NCBI RefSeq assembly: GCF_023078275.1
Contig: NC_062980.1
Coordinates: forward strand, 15,766,783 to 15,830,782
Reading direction: 5' to 3'
Source of the DNA: Leguminivora glycinivorella
Lineage: Eukaryota > Arthropoda > Insecta > Lepidoptera > Tortricidae
Length of the DNA: 64,000 nt
Below the pieces are notes generated by a model, which worked only from the letters and a program-made list of their open reading frames with translations, was not told the DNA's origin and searched no databases. Made by a program: the position numbers and the translations under genes. This document shows, piece after piece, positions 30,561 to 40,450 of this stretch (position 1 is the first letter of the stretch; each line of letters starts with the position of its first letter).

Positions 30561-30805
30561 ACGACCGGTTTGGCCCAGTCGGTAGTGACCCTGCCTGCTA
30601 CGCCGCGGTCCCGGGTTCAATCCCGGTAAGGGAATTTATTTGTGTGATGAACACAGATATTTGTATCTGAGTCATGGATGTTTTCTATGTATATAAGTAT
30701 TTATATATATATATATCGTTGTCTGAGTACCTGCAACACAAGCCTTCTTGAGCTTACCGTGGGACTCAGTCAATCTGGGTAAAAATATTTATTTATTTAT
30801 TTAAT
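30561..30805 (+). mobile_element. tRNA-headed SINE with 8-bp target duplication
   Basis: The head tggcccagtcggtagtgacc serves as box A and gggttcaatccc as box B, the RNA polymerase III promoter of a tRNA-derived SINE. The body gagtcatggatgttttctat is conserved with the copies at 43 kb. The tail is (ttta)n. Flanked by taatattg at 30553-30560 and 30806-30813. About 245 bp; it looks structurally complete. Confidence 0.88.
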
Positions 30806-30813
30806 TAATATTG

Positions 30814-31058
30814 TCCACAACAGAGGATTACATAAGATATAGATAATTACATGGAGTCATGGAGAGCCAGGGGAGAGGCCTTTGCCCAGCAGTGGGACAC
30901 TCAAATAGGCTAACAAAAAAAAAAATAGATAATTACTCATACTTAGTCGTGATGGAGCTCTGTAGAAAATAAACATACTCGTATATATGTAACACAGCAA
31001 TAAATATCTGTAACAAATTCATGTACAAACCATTCCCAGCATCATAAAGATCGATTTT
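30814..31058. other. Gene-free stretch
   Basis: AT-rich. gggagaggcctttgcccagc at about 30873 looks like the last residues and end of a BovB-like RTE C terminus in degenerate form (compare gaggcctatgctcagcagtg at 58582), followed by an A-run near 30915. Confidence 0.4.
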
Positions 31059-31067
31059 TGAATCATA

Positions 31068-32164
31068 GGTTTACTGACGATTCGCCAAAAAACGTTTCCC
31101 AAAGTTTCACATCCCAAACTATTATTCCCAAATTATCATTTCCCAAATAAACGTTTGGCAAAACAACTTATCGCAAATGGACATTTAGCAAAACTTTTAT
31201 TGGCAAGTATTTGTTTCCCAAAATATTTACTTGGTCAAATTTCATTTTACCAAATATTATTTAGTCAAAGGTATTGTTAGGCAAAATTTCCATTTCCCAA
31301 TATATTGTAATTAAATGGTGCACTGGAAATTTGTTTGTTGATTTTATACTATGTGTCCAAGATTTGTGTGAAATAATGTGTATGTCGTACCTACTTTTTT
31401 CCTCCGGCTGCAAATGTCAAGGATGACAATTTCACTTACATGTCCGGATACATTCTATTAATAAGAAACCTTATGTTTTCAAGACCATTATGTTCTATTA
31501 ATTTTTAATTACTTTAAAACGCCATTTGCTCACTGTCAACCTAACACGCTCCTCCTCGCTTCGCTCGTCGTCGCACCTAAACTGACCCTGTCACACACGA
31601 GTTTTCTGTTACAATACTAATAAAATTATTACATTACATTTATGCCTTGTAATATTTATTGTCAAACGTGGTTTTGCATGGTGTAATTTGTAGAAACATT
31701 TTTTGACAAAAAAATAGTTGACAAAATAATTTTGTCCAGTAATATTAATTTGACAAAAATAAAGTTGAGCAAACTTTTCGTGTCCAACTGAAGCCTTGGG
31801 AATAAAACTGAAATTATCATTTGACAATTTTAAGTTAAAATTGGCAAAAAAATCTTCGGTAAATTAAATTAATCCCGTAGAAATGAAAATGCAAATGCCT
31901 AATTATTTTCGAAATTTGCGATGTGAAATTTTGACCAAAGATGTTTTTGGAATATAAGTTTTGCCATTAAAAACGTTTGCGAAATAAAGTTTTGACTAAA
32001 TAAAATTTGACTAAGTAAAATTGTGCCAAATGATAATTTGACCAAACAAAATCATTGCGAAACATACCTTTGCCAAACAATACTTTGGGAAATGAAACTA
32101 TTGCGAAATAATTATTGGGAAATGAAATTTGACGAAACGTTTTTTGGCGAAACGGCAGGACACC
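31068..32164. mobile_element. Fold-back element of ~15-bp punctuated units with 9-bp target duplication, copy B
   Basis: Flanked by identical 9-mers tgaatcata at 31059-31067 and 32165-32173. The ends are ggtttactgacgattcgcc and ggcgaaacggcaggacacc; the adjacent aaaaaacgttt matches exactly in mirror. The arms are arrays of degenerate units of 14-17 bp, such as aaataaacgtttggc, aaatggacatttagc and aaatgataatttgacc, with near-constant AAA starts and GC punctuation but variable cores. The centre (about 31300-31640) is different AT-rich DNA. A 9-bp duplication suits Mutator-like or related DNA transposons. Non-coding. Confidence 0.8.
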
Positions 32165-32334
32165 TGAATCATACCTAGTTTATGGGACAGAAAGACCGTG
32201 GCGTATATGATCGGATGCAATATGAATTTTGAGTGAATTCTCTGAATACCAATTGCAATAAAATTTCAATGACGTTGGCACTTTTCCAATATTTTGGAGC
32301 TACCTAGTTAATTTTTACTGTCGGTTGGTAAACT

Positions 32335-32445
32335 CATATAATGTGGCGCCATCTATGTGTGGTGTAGTGTATGCGCGTTCTTTGGCGGTCGAATTTTAAT
32401 GTATGGGATGTTATGATCTTCTTATATTTAATCGATGCTTGTACC
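32335..32445 (+). mobile_element. Half copy of the gtggcgccatctatg MITE
   Basis: gtggcgccatctatgtgtgg, tatgcgcgttctttggcgg and attttaatgtatgggatg match the right arm of the palindromic element at 34009-34318. Only one arm is present. Confidence 0.6.
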
Positions 32446-32466
32446 TAATATTAAGACGCTACAGGA

Positions 32467-32775
32467 GCGAAAATGCTAAAATGGAAAGGAGACCCCCTTT
32501 CAATTTGGGAATTCTAGTTTAATATACTAGTGTTATTAACTAGATTTATCGAAACAAAATGAAGAAGAACGACGTAAAAGATATTGCAAAAAAAATCTTT
32601 AAAATCGAGGTTCCACTCTCGACTGCTTCCTCCTCCTTCAAAACTTAATCAATCGTAACGAAATTTGAGAATCTGAATAAGAATGAAATAGTCTGTGTCG
32701 GACCGTTTAGTTTTTTTTTGGATAATTGTCACCAATTTTGAATATCACACCTTTTTTACGCTATAATCAATAAGG
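32467..32775 (+). repeat. ~310-bp dispersed repeat, copy 2
   Basis: Same orientation and order as 19464-19780 (gcgaaaatgctaaaatggaa ... cttaatcaatcgtaacg ... cacaccttttt). Differences are scattered substitutions plus small indels. Non-coding. Confidence 0.7.
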
Positions 32776-33450
32776 CCGTGTTTGGAAATTTTTGATGGGC
32801 TCTAGCGTCTTTAAAAATGAGAATATCAAAACGGTCCGACACAGATAAAAACAATAATAATCTGTGTTGATATAATCGTTTCTCTATCATCAAAAACCAG
32901 GGAGGAAATAGTCCAGAGCGTTTGTAATGTAGAATTGACCCCTCCTGTATCGTCTTAATAATGTGCTGTTCTGAATTAAGCCATGCTAGCGATAATTGTC
33001 GGGCGTCTTTAAGCTCACAGAGCCACTAGTTTAATCTTAATAATTTAGCGTCACAGCACCGTGATTTAACACAGATAAGGTACAGAACAGGCGCTTATTA
33101 AACTTTTTATTCTCGGGTAGATTTTAGTAAATAAGAACAACTAATAGGTCAATATTCTGCCCCTAAAAATAGTTGCCAAGTTACTAACTCTGACTTCAAG
33201 TAGACGGAGCAAAACTCTCATGCAAGTTCCGTTACATTGCGGTATTTGACCGAGAAGCTGAACCGTATGTAACCTCAAAACTGCACAATGTACGTAACTA
33301 AAATCGCTTGCGAGTTCGCACGTCTGAACAGACGACCCCAATGTCACAGTCAGTGCTCGGTTGCTGTGGTTTTCTGAAATTTCAAGCGAGCAAGAGTATT
33401 ATAATAATATAAGAGCTTAAACTACATGCAAATGAGAGCAACGAACCTAT
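32776..33450. other. Gene-free stretch
   Basis: AT-rich DNA. No gene is supported, and the open frames present lack recognisable domains. Confidence 0.35.
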
Positions 33451-33457
33451 ACAGGCA

Positions 33458-33806
33458 CAGTATAAGGACGACTCAGTAATAATTCTTCTAACAAATTTTG
33501 CGTCGCGCGGTCTATCCTTGAGTAGCGCTCTACACATACGGAACCGGATGATGCCAGTCGCGTCAGTACGCGCCGCGCTGCGTGCTGCGACTGCTGCGTG
33601 GCGCTGCCAAGGTCGCGCGGGGCGTGTGCGAAGCGACCGCGGGAGATTTTAACACTTTCGCTACCAAGAACCCGACTGTCGGGTACACCGCTCGTAGAAG
33701 CGTAGCCGATTACATGGGTTTCCCCGTATGTAGCGAAAATGTCGTAGCGCCGCGTAGAGCCCGGTTTCGAAAGTGTTAACTACTGAGTTGTCCTTATACT
33801 GCGATG
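33458..33806. mobile_element. Palindromic MITE with GC-rich core
   Basis: agtataaggacgactcagta near the left end mirrors tactgagttgtccttatact near the right. The core is CpG-rich (tacgcgccgcgctgcgtg) and contains a second, nested element at 33653-33775. Superfamily unknown. Confidence 0.65.
33653..33775. mobile_element. piggyBac-type MITE flanked by TTAA
   Basis: cactttcgctac at the left mirrors cgaaagtg at the right, with ttaa immediately outside at 33649-33652 and 33776-33779. A TTAA duplication is the piggyBac signature. It is 123 bp, non-coding, and nested in a larger palindrome. Confidence 0.65.
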
Positions 33807-34008
33807 TAGGCGTTTGGTAGCTGTTTGTTATGAGATGAGAAGGTCATATAGTGCAGAGGGCACTTGAAGGTCACTGTTTCAACATTTTATTTTTTAAAAT
33901 TACTGGTCAAGTCAATTCAAGTCTATTATTTAAAAAGCTAAGCGCTTATCACACTAGCTGATGTCTTAGCTATCGCTCTTCCGTATCGACAGAGCTAGAC
34001 CATAGATT

Positions 34009-34318
34009 AAAATTATAAGAAGATCATCATTCCATACATTAAAATGCGACCGCCTAAGAAGCGCATACACTACACTACACATAGATGGCGCCACAAAAAA
34101 TGCCTTATTGCTATCGATTACTTATAGATTGGCGTTGTGTCACTTTCGAGCCTTAATCTATGTCAAAAGTGACACTTAACGCCATCTACAAGTATAATCG
34201 AAAGCTACAATACATTTTTTTGTGGCGCCATCTATGTGTGGTGTAGTATATGCGCGCTCTTAGGCGGTCGCATTTTAATGTATGGGATGATATGATCTTC
34301 TTATATTTAATCTATGGC
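34009..34318. mobile_element. gtggcgccatctatg palindromic MITE
   Basis: The left arm catagattaaaattataaga ... cacatagatggcgccac mirrors the right arm gtggcgccatctatgtgtgg ... tatatttaatctatgg over about 95 bp. The spacer includes taatctatgtcaaaagtgac. A single-arm relative is at 32335-32445. Non-coding. Confidence 0.75.
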
Positions 34319-34965
34319 CAGACTACGTTTCAATCAACTTCTAGCGTCAACGATTGTCATTTAGACTGAGAGGTGACATTTTACCAAATTTTCTAGATGT
34401 GGTTTCAAAGCAGACTTTTATAAAGCTGCTGATTCTGTAATGTAGGCCCTAATTAGTCTTATTACGAAAGTTGGGGAACCTAACGAAAATTAACGGGTCA
34501 CGATCCCTGGCAAAATTTAAGACAAAATTATTTCGTAACTTTCATCAGTTTTATCTTATCAGTTTGTTAAAATCACTTTTGGTGTTGAAAAGTAGATTCA
34601 GGAAATTCATGTAACACCTAAGGAGAAAAACCATGGTATGTGTCATTCATAAAATAAATATTGTTTATTTTCTGTGTGTTTACAAATAAAACTAATTCTG
34701 TTCTATAATAGTTTAAATTACGACAGTGTTTCGAGTCATAATACATTATCACAATGAGCTCAAAACTTTTTTACGCGTTGTTAAAAACCTTTATTGTGTA
34801 GATAGAGTCTGTGATGTTTATTTACGGTTTTATTGTACGTATATCATGCAATCGATTTTTATTGCAATTAAATCCCTAGCCATACCACGATGGATTTCGG
34901 TTCTAAGTTGTTACAGCGATAACGTGCCAGGTCGACCCTGTCGTCTTTCTGATATCGCCCGACCA
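34319..34965. other. Gene-free stretch with a MITE fragment
   Basis: 34325-34365 (ttctagcgtcaacgattgtc) is an inverted piece of the family at 21665. The remainder is AT-rich with no gene recognised. Confidence 0.4.
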
Positions 34966-34970
34966 ACTGA

Positions 34971-35123
34971 AACTTACCTTTCATTCGCACGAAGAGGTTT
35001 GCCTCTTCTTTCCTAATGCGAACTGCTAAGGAATGGAACATGCTCCCCTCATCTGTATTCCCGGGCGAATACAATCTGGGTGAATTCAAGTCAAGAGTGA
35101 ATAGGCTATTACTGAACCAGTGA
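34971..35123 (+). pseudogene. LINE C-terminal fragment (RTKRFASSFL type)
   Basis: Fifty codons read without interruption to tga: RTKRFASSFLMRTAKEWNML, then FPGEYNLGEFKSRVN. It matches the C terminus at 29420-29698. It is preceded by an in-frame stop, so this is a 5'-truncated copy. Weak resemblance to a LINE 3' UTR continues to about 35200. Confidence 0.7.
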
Positions 35124-35204
35124 GCTACAACCTCGGCCTTGTCGTCACTTTCCATCAGGTGCGACTAAGGTCAATCACTGGCCAGTTTATAATACATAAT
35201 AATA

Positions 35205-36185
35205 AAATAACAAAAAAAAACTACATAATGCTTATTAAATTAAAAGCTTTCCTGGCTTTCTTGTACATACATACATGTGTACGTTTACCGGTCAGTTGGA
35301 AGCAATATGGCCGGTGTAAATCCCTCGCGCTCGGATAGCGGGATTTATTCTCTTACTACCCTTTACTAGAACACTACAACCTCAATACAATATCTGTTAT
35401 TCTCCTCTATTTTGCTGTCCATTGCTGCTTTGCTCTGTAAGAAAAAATCAATAGCACTCAGCTAAAACGCAATATATATGATACATAAAAAGCTTGTCGT
35501 TGCCCCGTTTAGCCATGGTTCAGTCACTACTGGGATGGCTGAAGTAAAAATTAATGAAATAACAATATTTTAAAAGTAACATTGATTATAAAATAGTATT
35601 ACTCCAGTGCAGAATTATTATTTGAAGCGGAAAAATAACGATAGCGAAAAAGAAAGATACAGCAAACGAAAGCAAGCTAAAATGTTTATTAGTTATATTG
35701 AATTAATCTGTGATATGCTATGCATATACTTTTGATATAAGAGTTATCTGAGTATTGGAGTTTCTTCCAGAGTTCAGCGTTCTAGCAATCAAAAATGCAG
35801 TACATTGTGATTTAATTTCAAAGCACCTAATTAATCTAATCATTCATAGGTACTATAAGCATAACACCTAACTACTTATATGAAAAATTAAAAAAGATAT
35901 AAACAAAAACAATGTCTTCGTCTGTTAATCCAAACTTTTCACTTGCCAAAGTTTAAAAAGGTTAACATTTAACTTGTCCGTGTGTCCTCTATAAACACCG
36001 CACTCAAGAGATTTGTAGCTAATCTTATAATGGCAAAGTCCGGAAGCCGAGCGGAAATAAGAGGACAATCCTAGATATTCGCACACACAATTGGAGGAGA
36101 AACTGACTGATTCAAACTTTATAAAGTGTCGAAAATTTGCTCTAGATACGATACGGATAGAATATATTTAGGCTAGACTTATATG
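35205..36185. other. AT-rich gene-free stretch
   Basis: No gene or element recognised. A small inverted-looking segment around 35280-35345 (ccggtcagttgg ... atggccggtg) is not long enough to call. Confidence 0.35.
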
Positions 36186-36187
36186 GA

Positions 36188-36470
36188 CTAGGATATATTT
36201 TATTTATTTTTTTATTTTCTTTATTGGGGAAAAAAAAACAGACATAGGAAGGTCATACAGATAAGAAGATATTGAAATACACAATAATAGGTACAACCTA
36301 CAATACCTACATCCTGAGACAATTCCCACTAAGATTTATAGTACCAATATCTGAGTGGCATTGTCATAGGGCAATGGTATACAATGATAGATCTTAATAG
36401 GCACTAAACTATACTTCGTGATTACCTTTTCGACAAGAAATCAAGAAGGTAATCCTGCTTCCTGATAAAG
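36188..36470 (-). mobile_element. LINE 3' end, minus strand
   Basis: On the minus strand the order is tgaccttcctatgtctg, a T-run, ccccaataaagaaaat and A-rich sequence, which is a polyadenylation signal followed by a tail. The upstream part reaches about 36470. No coding frame was recognised. Retrotransposon tail is the likely reading. Confidence 0.4.
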
Positions 36471-36473
36471 CAT

Positions 36474-36504
36474 AGGCCGTCCCTATCGCACTATTTGTAA
36501 GTGC
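36474..36504. mobile_element. Left half of a MITE split by the I-like LINE
   Basis: ggccgtccctatcgcac is the mirror of gtgcgatacggacggcc at 42946-42962. Together they form one short palindromic element whose centre received the LINE. The bases aagtgc at 36499-36504 recur at 42944-42949 as target duplication. Confidence 0.7.
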
Positions 36505-36539
36505 CATTTTATTGTGAATTTTGATTATTTTCGTGGCGA

Positions 36540-38180
36540 ATGAGTGAAAAAAGTCAAGGGAGTCAGTCCCCTGATTCCATTAACATTGACTGTGGCCAGC
36601 GAGACAACGAGATGCCGTCATGGGTGTCAACGAGATCCCATCGTAGAGCTGGGTTCATGGATTTAAGTGACCTAAGCCAAGCGGGCGATGATACTATGTC
36701 GGACGTACGACGATATCTGGAAAACTCATTGGCGGATGGCGGCCTTAGTGATGAAAGTTATACTTCAGATGCTAGTTTTATTACCGTCGGGAAGAAGCCG
36801 GGGGCCCGTACACGCGTAGCGGCAAGTGTTAAAGTAGATTCCAAGGAAAACTCAATATCTGACCAGATGTTCGAGGTATTCGTCGCTTCAAAAACGGGGC
36901 TCCCGAAACAATTTTCGCTAGCCAAAATGCTGCAACGTAATAATATTAAAGGTGTTATAAAGATCAAATATGTGGGTTCCTGTAAAGTACGTATTCAGCT
37001 AAATACGAGAGCGGAGGCTGAAAAGCTTATGGCTTTGAAAGACTTTAATAATGAGGACAAACGTACCTATTGGTCGAACGTAGCATGCTTCTCATATGGA
37101 GTTGTGAAACACGTGGAATTAGAAATCGAAGAGGAGGAATTCCTTAAATGCATTGAATGTCAGCAAGACATTTTGTCAGTTCATAGGCTGAACCGTCTGG
37201 ACGACGGAGGTAAGTGGATCAAGTCTGAAGCTATCCGTCTGTGCTTCAAAGGAGCTTACTTACCACCCAGTTTTAAGGTGATGCCATATCATTTTCCAGT
37301 TAGTCAGTGTTCCAGATGCTGGAACTACGGCCACCTGAGCAAATCATGTAAATCCGGCAAAATTTTCTGTCCGAAATGTGGAGGAGAACACGCCAATTGC
37401 GAAAAAACTGAATATAAGTGCATCAATTGCAAAGGAACCCACATGGCCTTAAACAGATCATGTCCGATCTTTTTAAAGGAGAAGGAAATTCGAAGCATTA
37501 TGGCTGCCGAAAACTGTATTTATAAAAGGGCATTGTTTCTCTATACACAGAAAAAGAAGAAACCGATCGCTGAAACCTGGATCCAGGAAGTGCCACCCAT
37601 GCCCGAACCAGCCTGTTTCAAAAAGTCTTACAGAGACGCTGTCATCTCCCCAACAGTAAACAATGAGGGGTTCGTGAGCGAGCCTCAGGAGTCCAGCAAC
37701 CACAAGAATTCAAACTTTACTCGAGAGAGGACACAGGCAAAGGGCGACAAAGAATATGTACAACCAAGTAGAGCATACATCAGCATTCCTGTTTCTGAAG
37801 AACGAACCCCGACCGAAAACAAGAGAAAGAAGGAAGGATCCGAGGGTGGTCTGAACCAATGTGAGCTCCAGGAGTCCAGCATCCACAAGAATTTTAAACA
37901 AGATACTCGAAAGAGGACAAAGTCAAAGGACAAGAAAGAATATGAACAACATAGTATTTCTGATTCCGAAGAACGAACCTCGACGGAAGACAAACGGAGC
38001 CGATCGGATTTTGTACGAGTTATTGATGAAGTGAAGAACATTGTTGTCTCTAGCGTTAACTGGTCAGATAAGCTAACCTTTATCTTCAAAATTCTAATGG
38101 AGGAATGTATCACGGTATTTAAGAGGTTTTTTAAGACAGCAAATTGCTTTAAATTACTTTTTGCTAATGTAAATGGCTAG
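36540..38180 (+). CDS. LINE ORF1: nucleic-acid-binding gag-like protein
   Basis: 546 residues. It binds element RNA and forms the ribonucleoprotein by family analogy. Residues ~100-250 resemble an RRM-like fold. Three zinc knuckles follow: C257-x2-C260-x4-H265-x4-C270, C277-x2-C280-x3-H284-x2-C287 and C294-x2-C297-x3-H301-x6-C308. The C-terminal third is charged and contains a 61-codon tandem duplication (units at 37686 and 37869, QESSNHKN versus QESSIHKN). The ATG is 35 bp from the element start. The stop overlaps the ORF2 start (atggctag), suggesting reinitiation. The frame is intact although ORF2 is broken. Confidence 0.88.
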   Translation: MSEKSQGSQSPDSINIDCGQRDNEMPSWVSTRSHRRAGFMDLSDLSQAGDDTMSDVRRYLENSLADGGLSDESYTSDASFITVGKKPGARTRVAASVKVDSKENSISDQMFEVFVASKTGLPKQFSLAKMLQRNNIKGVIKIKYVGSCKVRIQLNTRAEAEKLMALKDFNNEDKRTYWSNVACFSYGVVKHVELEIEEEEFLKCIECQQDILSVHRLNRLDDGGKWIKSEAIRLCFKGAYLPPSFKVMPYHFPVSQCSRCWNYGHLSKSCKSGKIFCPKCGGEHANCEKTEYKCINCKGTHMALNRSCPIFLKEKEIRSIMAAENCIYKRALFLYTQKKKKPIAETWIQEVPPMPEPACFKKSYRDAVISPTVNNEGFVSEPQESSNHKNSNFTRERTQAKGDKEYVQPSRAYISIPVSEERTPTENKRKKEGSEGGLNQCELQESSIHKNFKQDTRKRTKSKDKKEYEQHSISDSEERTSTEDKRSRSDFVRVIDEVKNIVVSSVNWSDKLTFIFKILMEECITVFKRFFKTANCFKLLFANVNG

Positions 38181-39156
38181 GCAACTTAAAAAGTCCTCAT
38201 TGAATATCATACAATGGAACTCGCTTTGCATCAGGCCAAAGCTTACTGAATTTGAGGCTTTTATGAACAGGGAAAAGGTTCATATCGCGTTGGTTAGTGA
38301 AACTTGGTTGGACAGTAGTTCTATACTTAAGATAAATTCGTATTCTATTTTTCGTAAAGACAGATCATATTCGTCGTACGGAGGTGTCGCGATCATTATT
38401 CATAACTCCATTAAAGCCCAATTTTTTCAGGTTGCATTGAATAATCCTGGTATTGAAATCTTATGTGTTAAAATTTTCAATTGTGCCACCTTAAATTATA
38501 TTGTATCTTTGTACTGTCCATCATCAGTGCGGACGACTCAACATGACTGGGATTCTATCTTTACACACTTCTCAAGAAAATGTTTAGTAGCAGGTGACTT
38601 CAATGCACATCACACCCAGTGGTCATACAAATGTGACTCGAGAGGAAATCAGTTGTTTGATTCATCACTAGAATATGGTTTTGTGGCTCTTAATGATGGA
38701 AACGCGACAAGGGTTAAGTTGGTAAATGGGTCGCTCCAAGAAAGTTCTCCCGATATCACATTTTGTTCGTCTGATGTTGCAGTTGATTTTACTTGGCAAG
38801 TTACGAACGAAAACTTAGGCAGCGATCATCTCATTGTGAAATGTAGTTTGGAGTATAGAGATAACAGACATTTTGGACAAAGGTTGAATTTCAAGAATGC
38901 TGATTGGCCTGGCTATCGTGAGTATCTAATAGAATATTTTTCTTCACAAAACGATGTTCACAACAAAACAATTTCCACACAAAACGATGTTCAATGTATG
39001 TATGACGTTTTTGATACTGGTATCAGAAAGTCGTTGGCGCTTAATGTTCCAATAGTTAAAATATGTACTGACCCTACGCGTAATTTCAAACCTAAAAACT
39101 ACTGGAATCCCTCCCCTATCCCTAGCTGTAGCCCAAAGGCGACTAGCATTAGTTAA
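38173..39156 (+). pseudogene. LINE ORF2 N-terminal part: APE endonuclease
   Basis: 327 residues in the first frame. Endonuclease landmarks: IIQWNSLCIRPKL, ALVSETWLDSSS (catalytic E), GGVAIIIHNS, VAGDFNAHHTQW (D and N) and NLGSDHLIV (SDH). The family enzyme nicks the target to prime reverse transcription. Near 39110-39120 a one-base indel shifts the frame; the true continuation is 39125-39435. The start ATG at 38173 lies inside the last codons of ORF1. Confidence 0.85.
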
Positions 39157-39580
39157 ATTTAGACGAAACCCGACTCCCGATAATCTATCTATATTGCAAA
39201 AAAAAGTTGCAGAGGCCCAGCGCCTAATTCGTAAGGCTAAGTTTTTGTGTTGGCAGGAATTTTGTGGAAGCATAAACGAAACTACTTCCGCATCGGACAT
39301 GTGGCATCGTATGAGGTGGATGAAAGGCCATAAACGGTCCAGAGTCGTTGCACCTGAAGAGAGAAAGATCGATCTATTGCGCTCTCTTACGCCAGACTTC
39401 GTTCGACCCGAGACACCGTCACTTACCTCTGTCTACATCTAGAGGTGGAATTTTCGCTAGAAGAGTTAGAAAGATGTCTAAAAAATAGGAAGTCTGCACC
39501 AGGTTTAGATGGAATAACTTATGAGGTGTTACACAATCTGCCGTCTAATGCCGTACTATTCTTATTAAAAATATATAACT
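39120..39580 (+). pseudogene. LINE ORF2: linker and RT start, frameshifted
   Basis: The second frame reads QKKVAEAQRLIRKAKFLCWQ to about 39435. After another shift, VEFSLEELERCLKNRKSAPG and LDGITYEVLHNLPS form the first RT block (SAPGLDG). The frame ends abruptly at 39580, where the LTR-like insertion begins; the remaining RT resumes at about 40450. Confidence 0.8.
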
Positions 39581-40450
39581 TGTAAGGGATGATAATCCGT
39601 AGAGGGGTGGGGCGTGCGCGAGAGCGTAGTGAAAGGCGGCGTGTAGCAGACTTAGGCGTTTATTTCCAGTCGGCACTATGCTAAGTACATAAACCAGGTA
39701 TCAAAGGCCGTACAGCGTCCTTGAGGACAGCAGTCGAGCGCTAAGGGAGCGATGATAGATTTAGTCAAATGGTCCACCAAAGTCCCGATACGGTACATAA
39801 GGTGTGCACGAATTGACTCCTAACTATTTCTCAAATAAAACGTGGTTCAGTACATGAGGTCGTTATCCCAGGAAAAATCTTAATAGCGACAACTAACTTT
39901 GAAATGCGCCACAGCACAGCGACATCTATTGAGCTTTGTGTGTAACAGACAAGTTGATCTTAGTACCAACATTGGTGTTTGTTTTTTACATGTTTGACTA
40001 CTTATTTACGATCTTTACATTTACTAGTTACTTCAGTAAAATATGCAAGTTACGGGAACCGTGTCCCATGATTTAAATATTTAAACACCGAAGTTCAATA
40101 TCACAATATTGATACCCGTGGCGCCATCTGTTGACGTACGGCCAAACTAACAATTTGACGAATTTTATCTAAGAGTTACATATTGACATGGTTACTATAA
40201 AATTCTAGGTACCCGTTAACATATGTTGCACTAGGTTTTAGAATTTTAAGTCTACGGGAACACTTAAATATTTGCTAAGTTCACTCGGAAAACCAGTACC
40301 GGTGGCGCCATCTAGTAGCGGCCGGTTAAACTAAGCTTGTTTGCACTGAGTTTATACATTTTGGTAAATGTTCGCGTTACAGTCTCCCCCTCTGGAACTG
40401 CAGTCGACCCGGCGCAGTGACAGGAAAGTCGACGTTGAGTTGCGAGCGAT
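39581..40450 (+). mobile_element. LTR-like insertion inside LINE ORF2
   Basis: Foreign DNA between LINE residues KIYN and IFTSGEVPSQW. 39581-40381 starts tgtaagggatg and ends cgcgttaca, so it has TGTAA...TTACA termini like an LTR of about 800 bp. About 70 further bases (gtctccccctctggaactgc ...) precede LINE sequence and could be the start of an internal region. Two diverged ~180-bp units, each ending in gtggcgccatct plus ggccaaactaa-like sequence, lie at about 39970-40155 and 40156-40336. No clean target duplication and no coding part; the retroviral-type family is unknown. Confidence 0.55.

Noticed and set aside
30345..30620. Minus-strand frame of 91 residues
   Set aside because: It crosses the SINE head and its boundary, so it is not a conserved gene.
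40368..40450. ATG at 40368 as the start of an RT gene
   Set aside because: The first ~27 codons lie in the LTR-like insertion; the frame is a fortuitous fusion to LINE RT.
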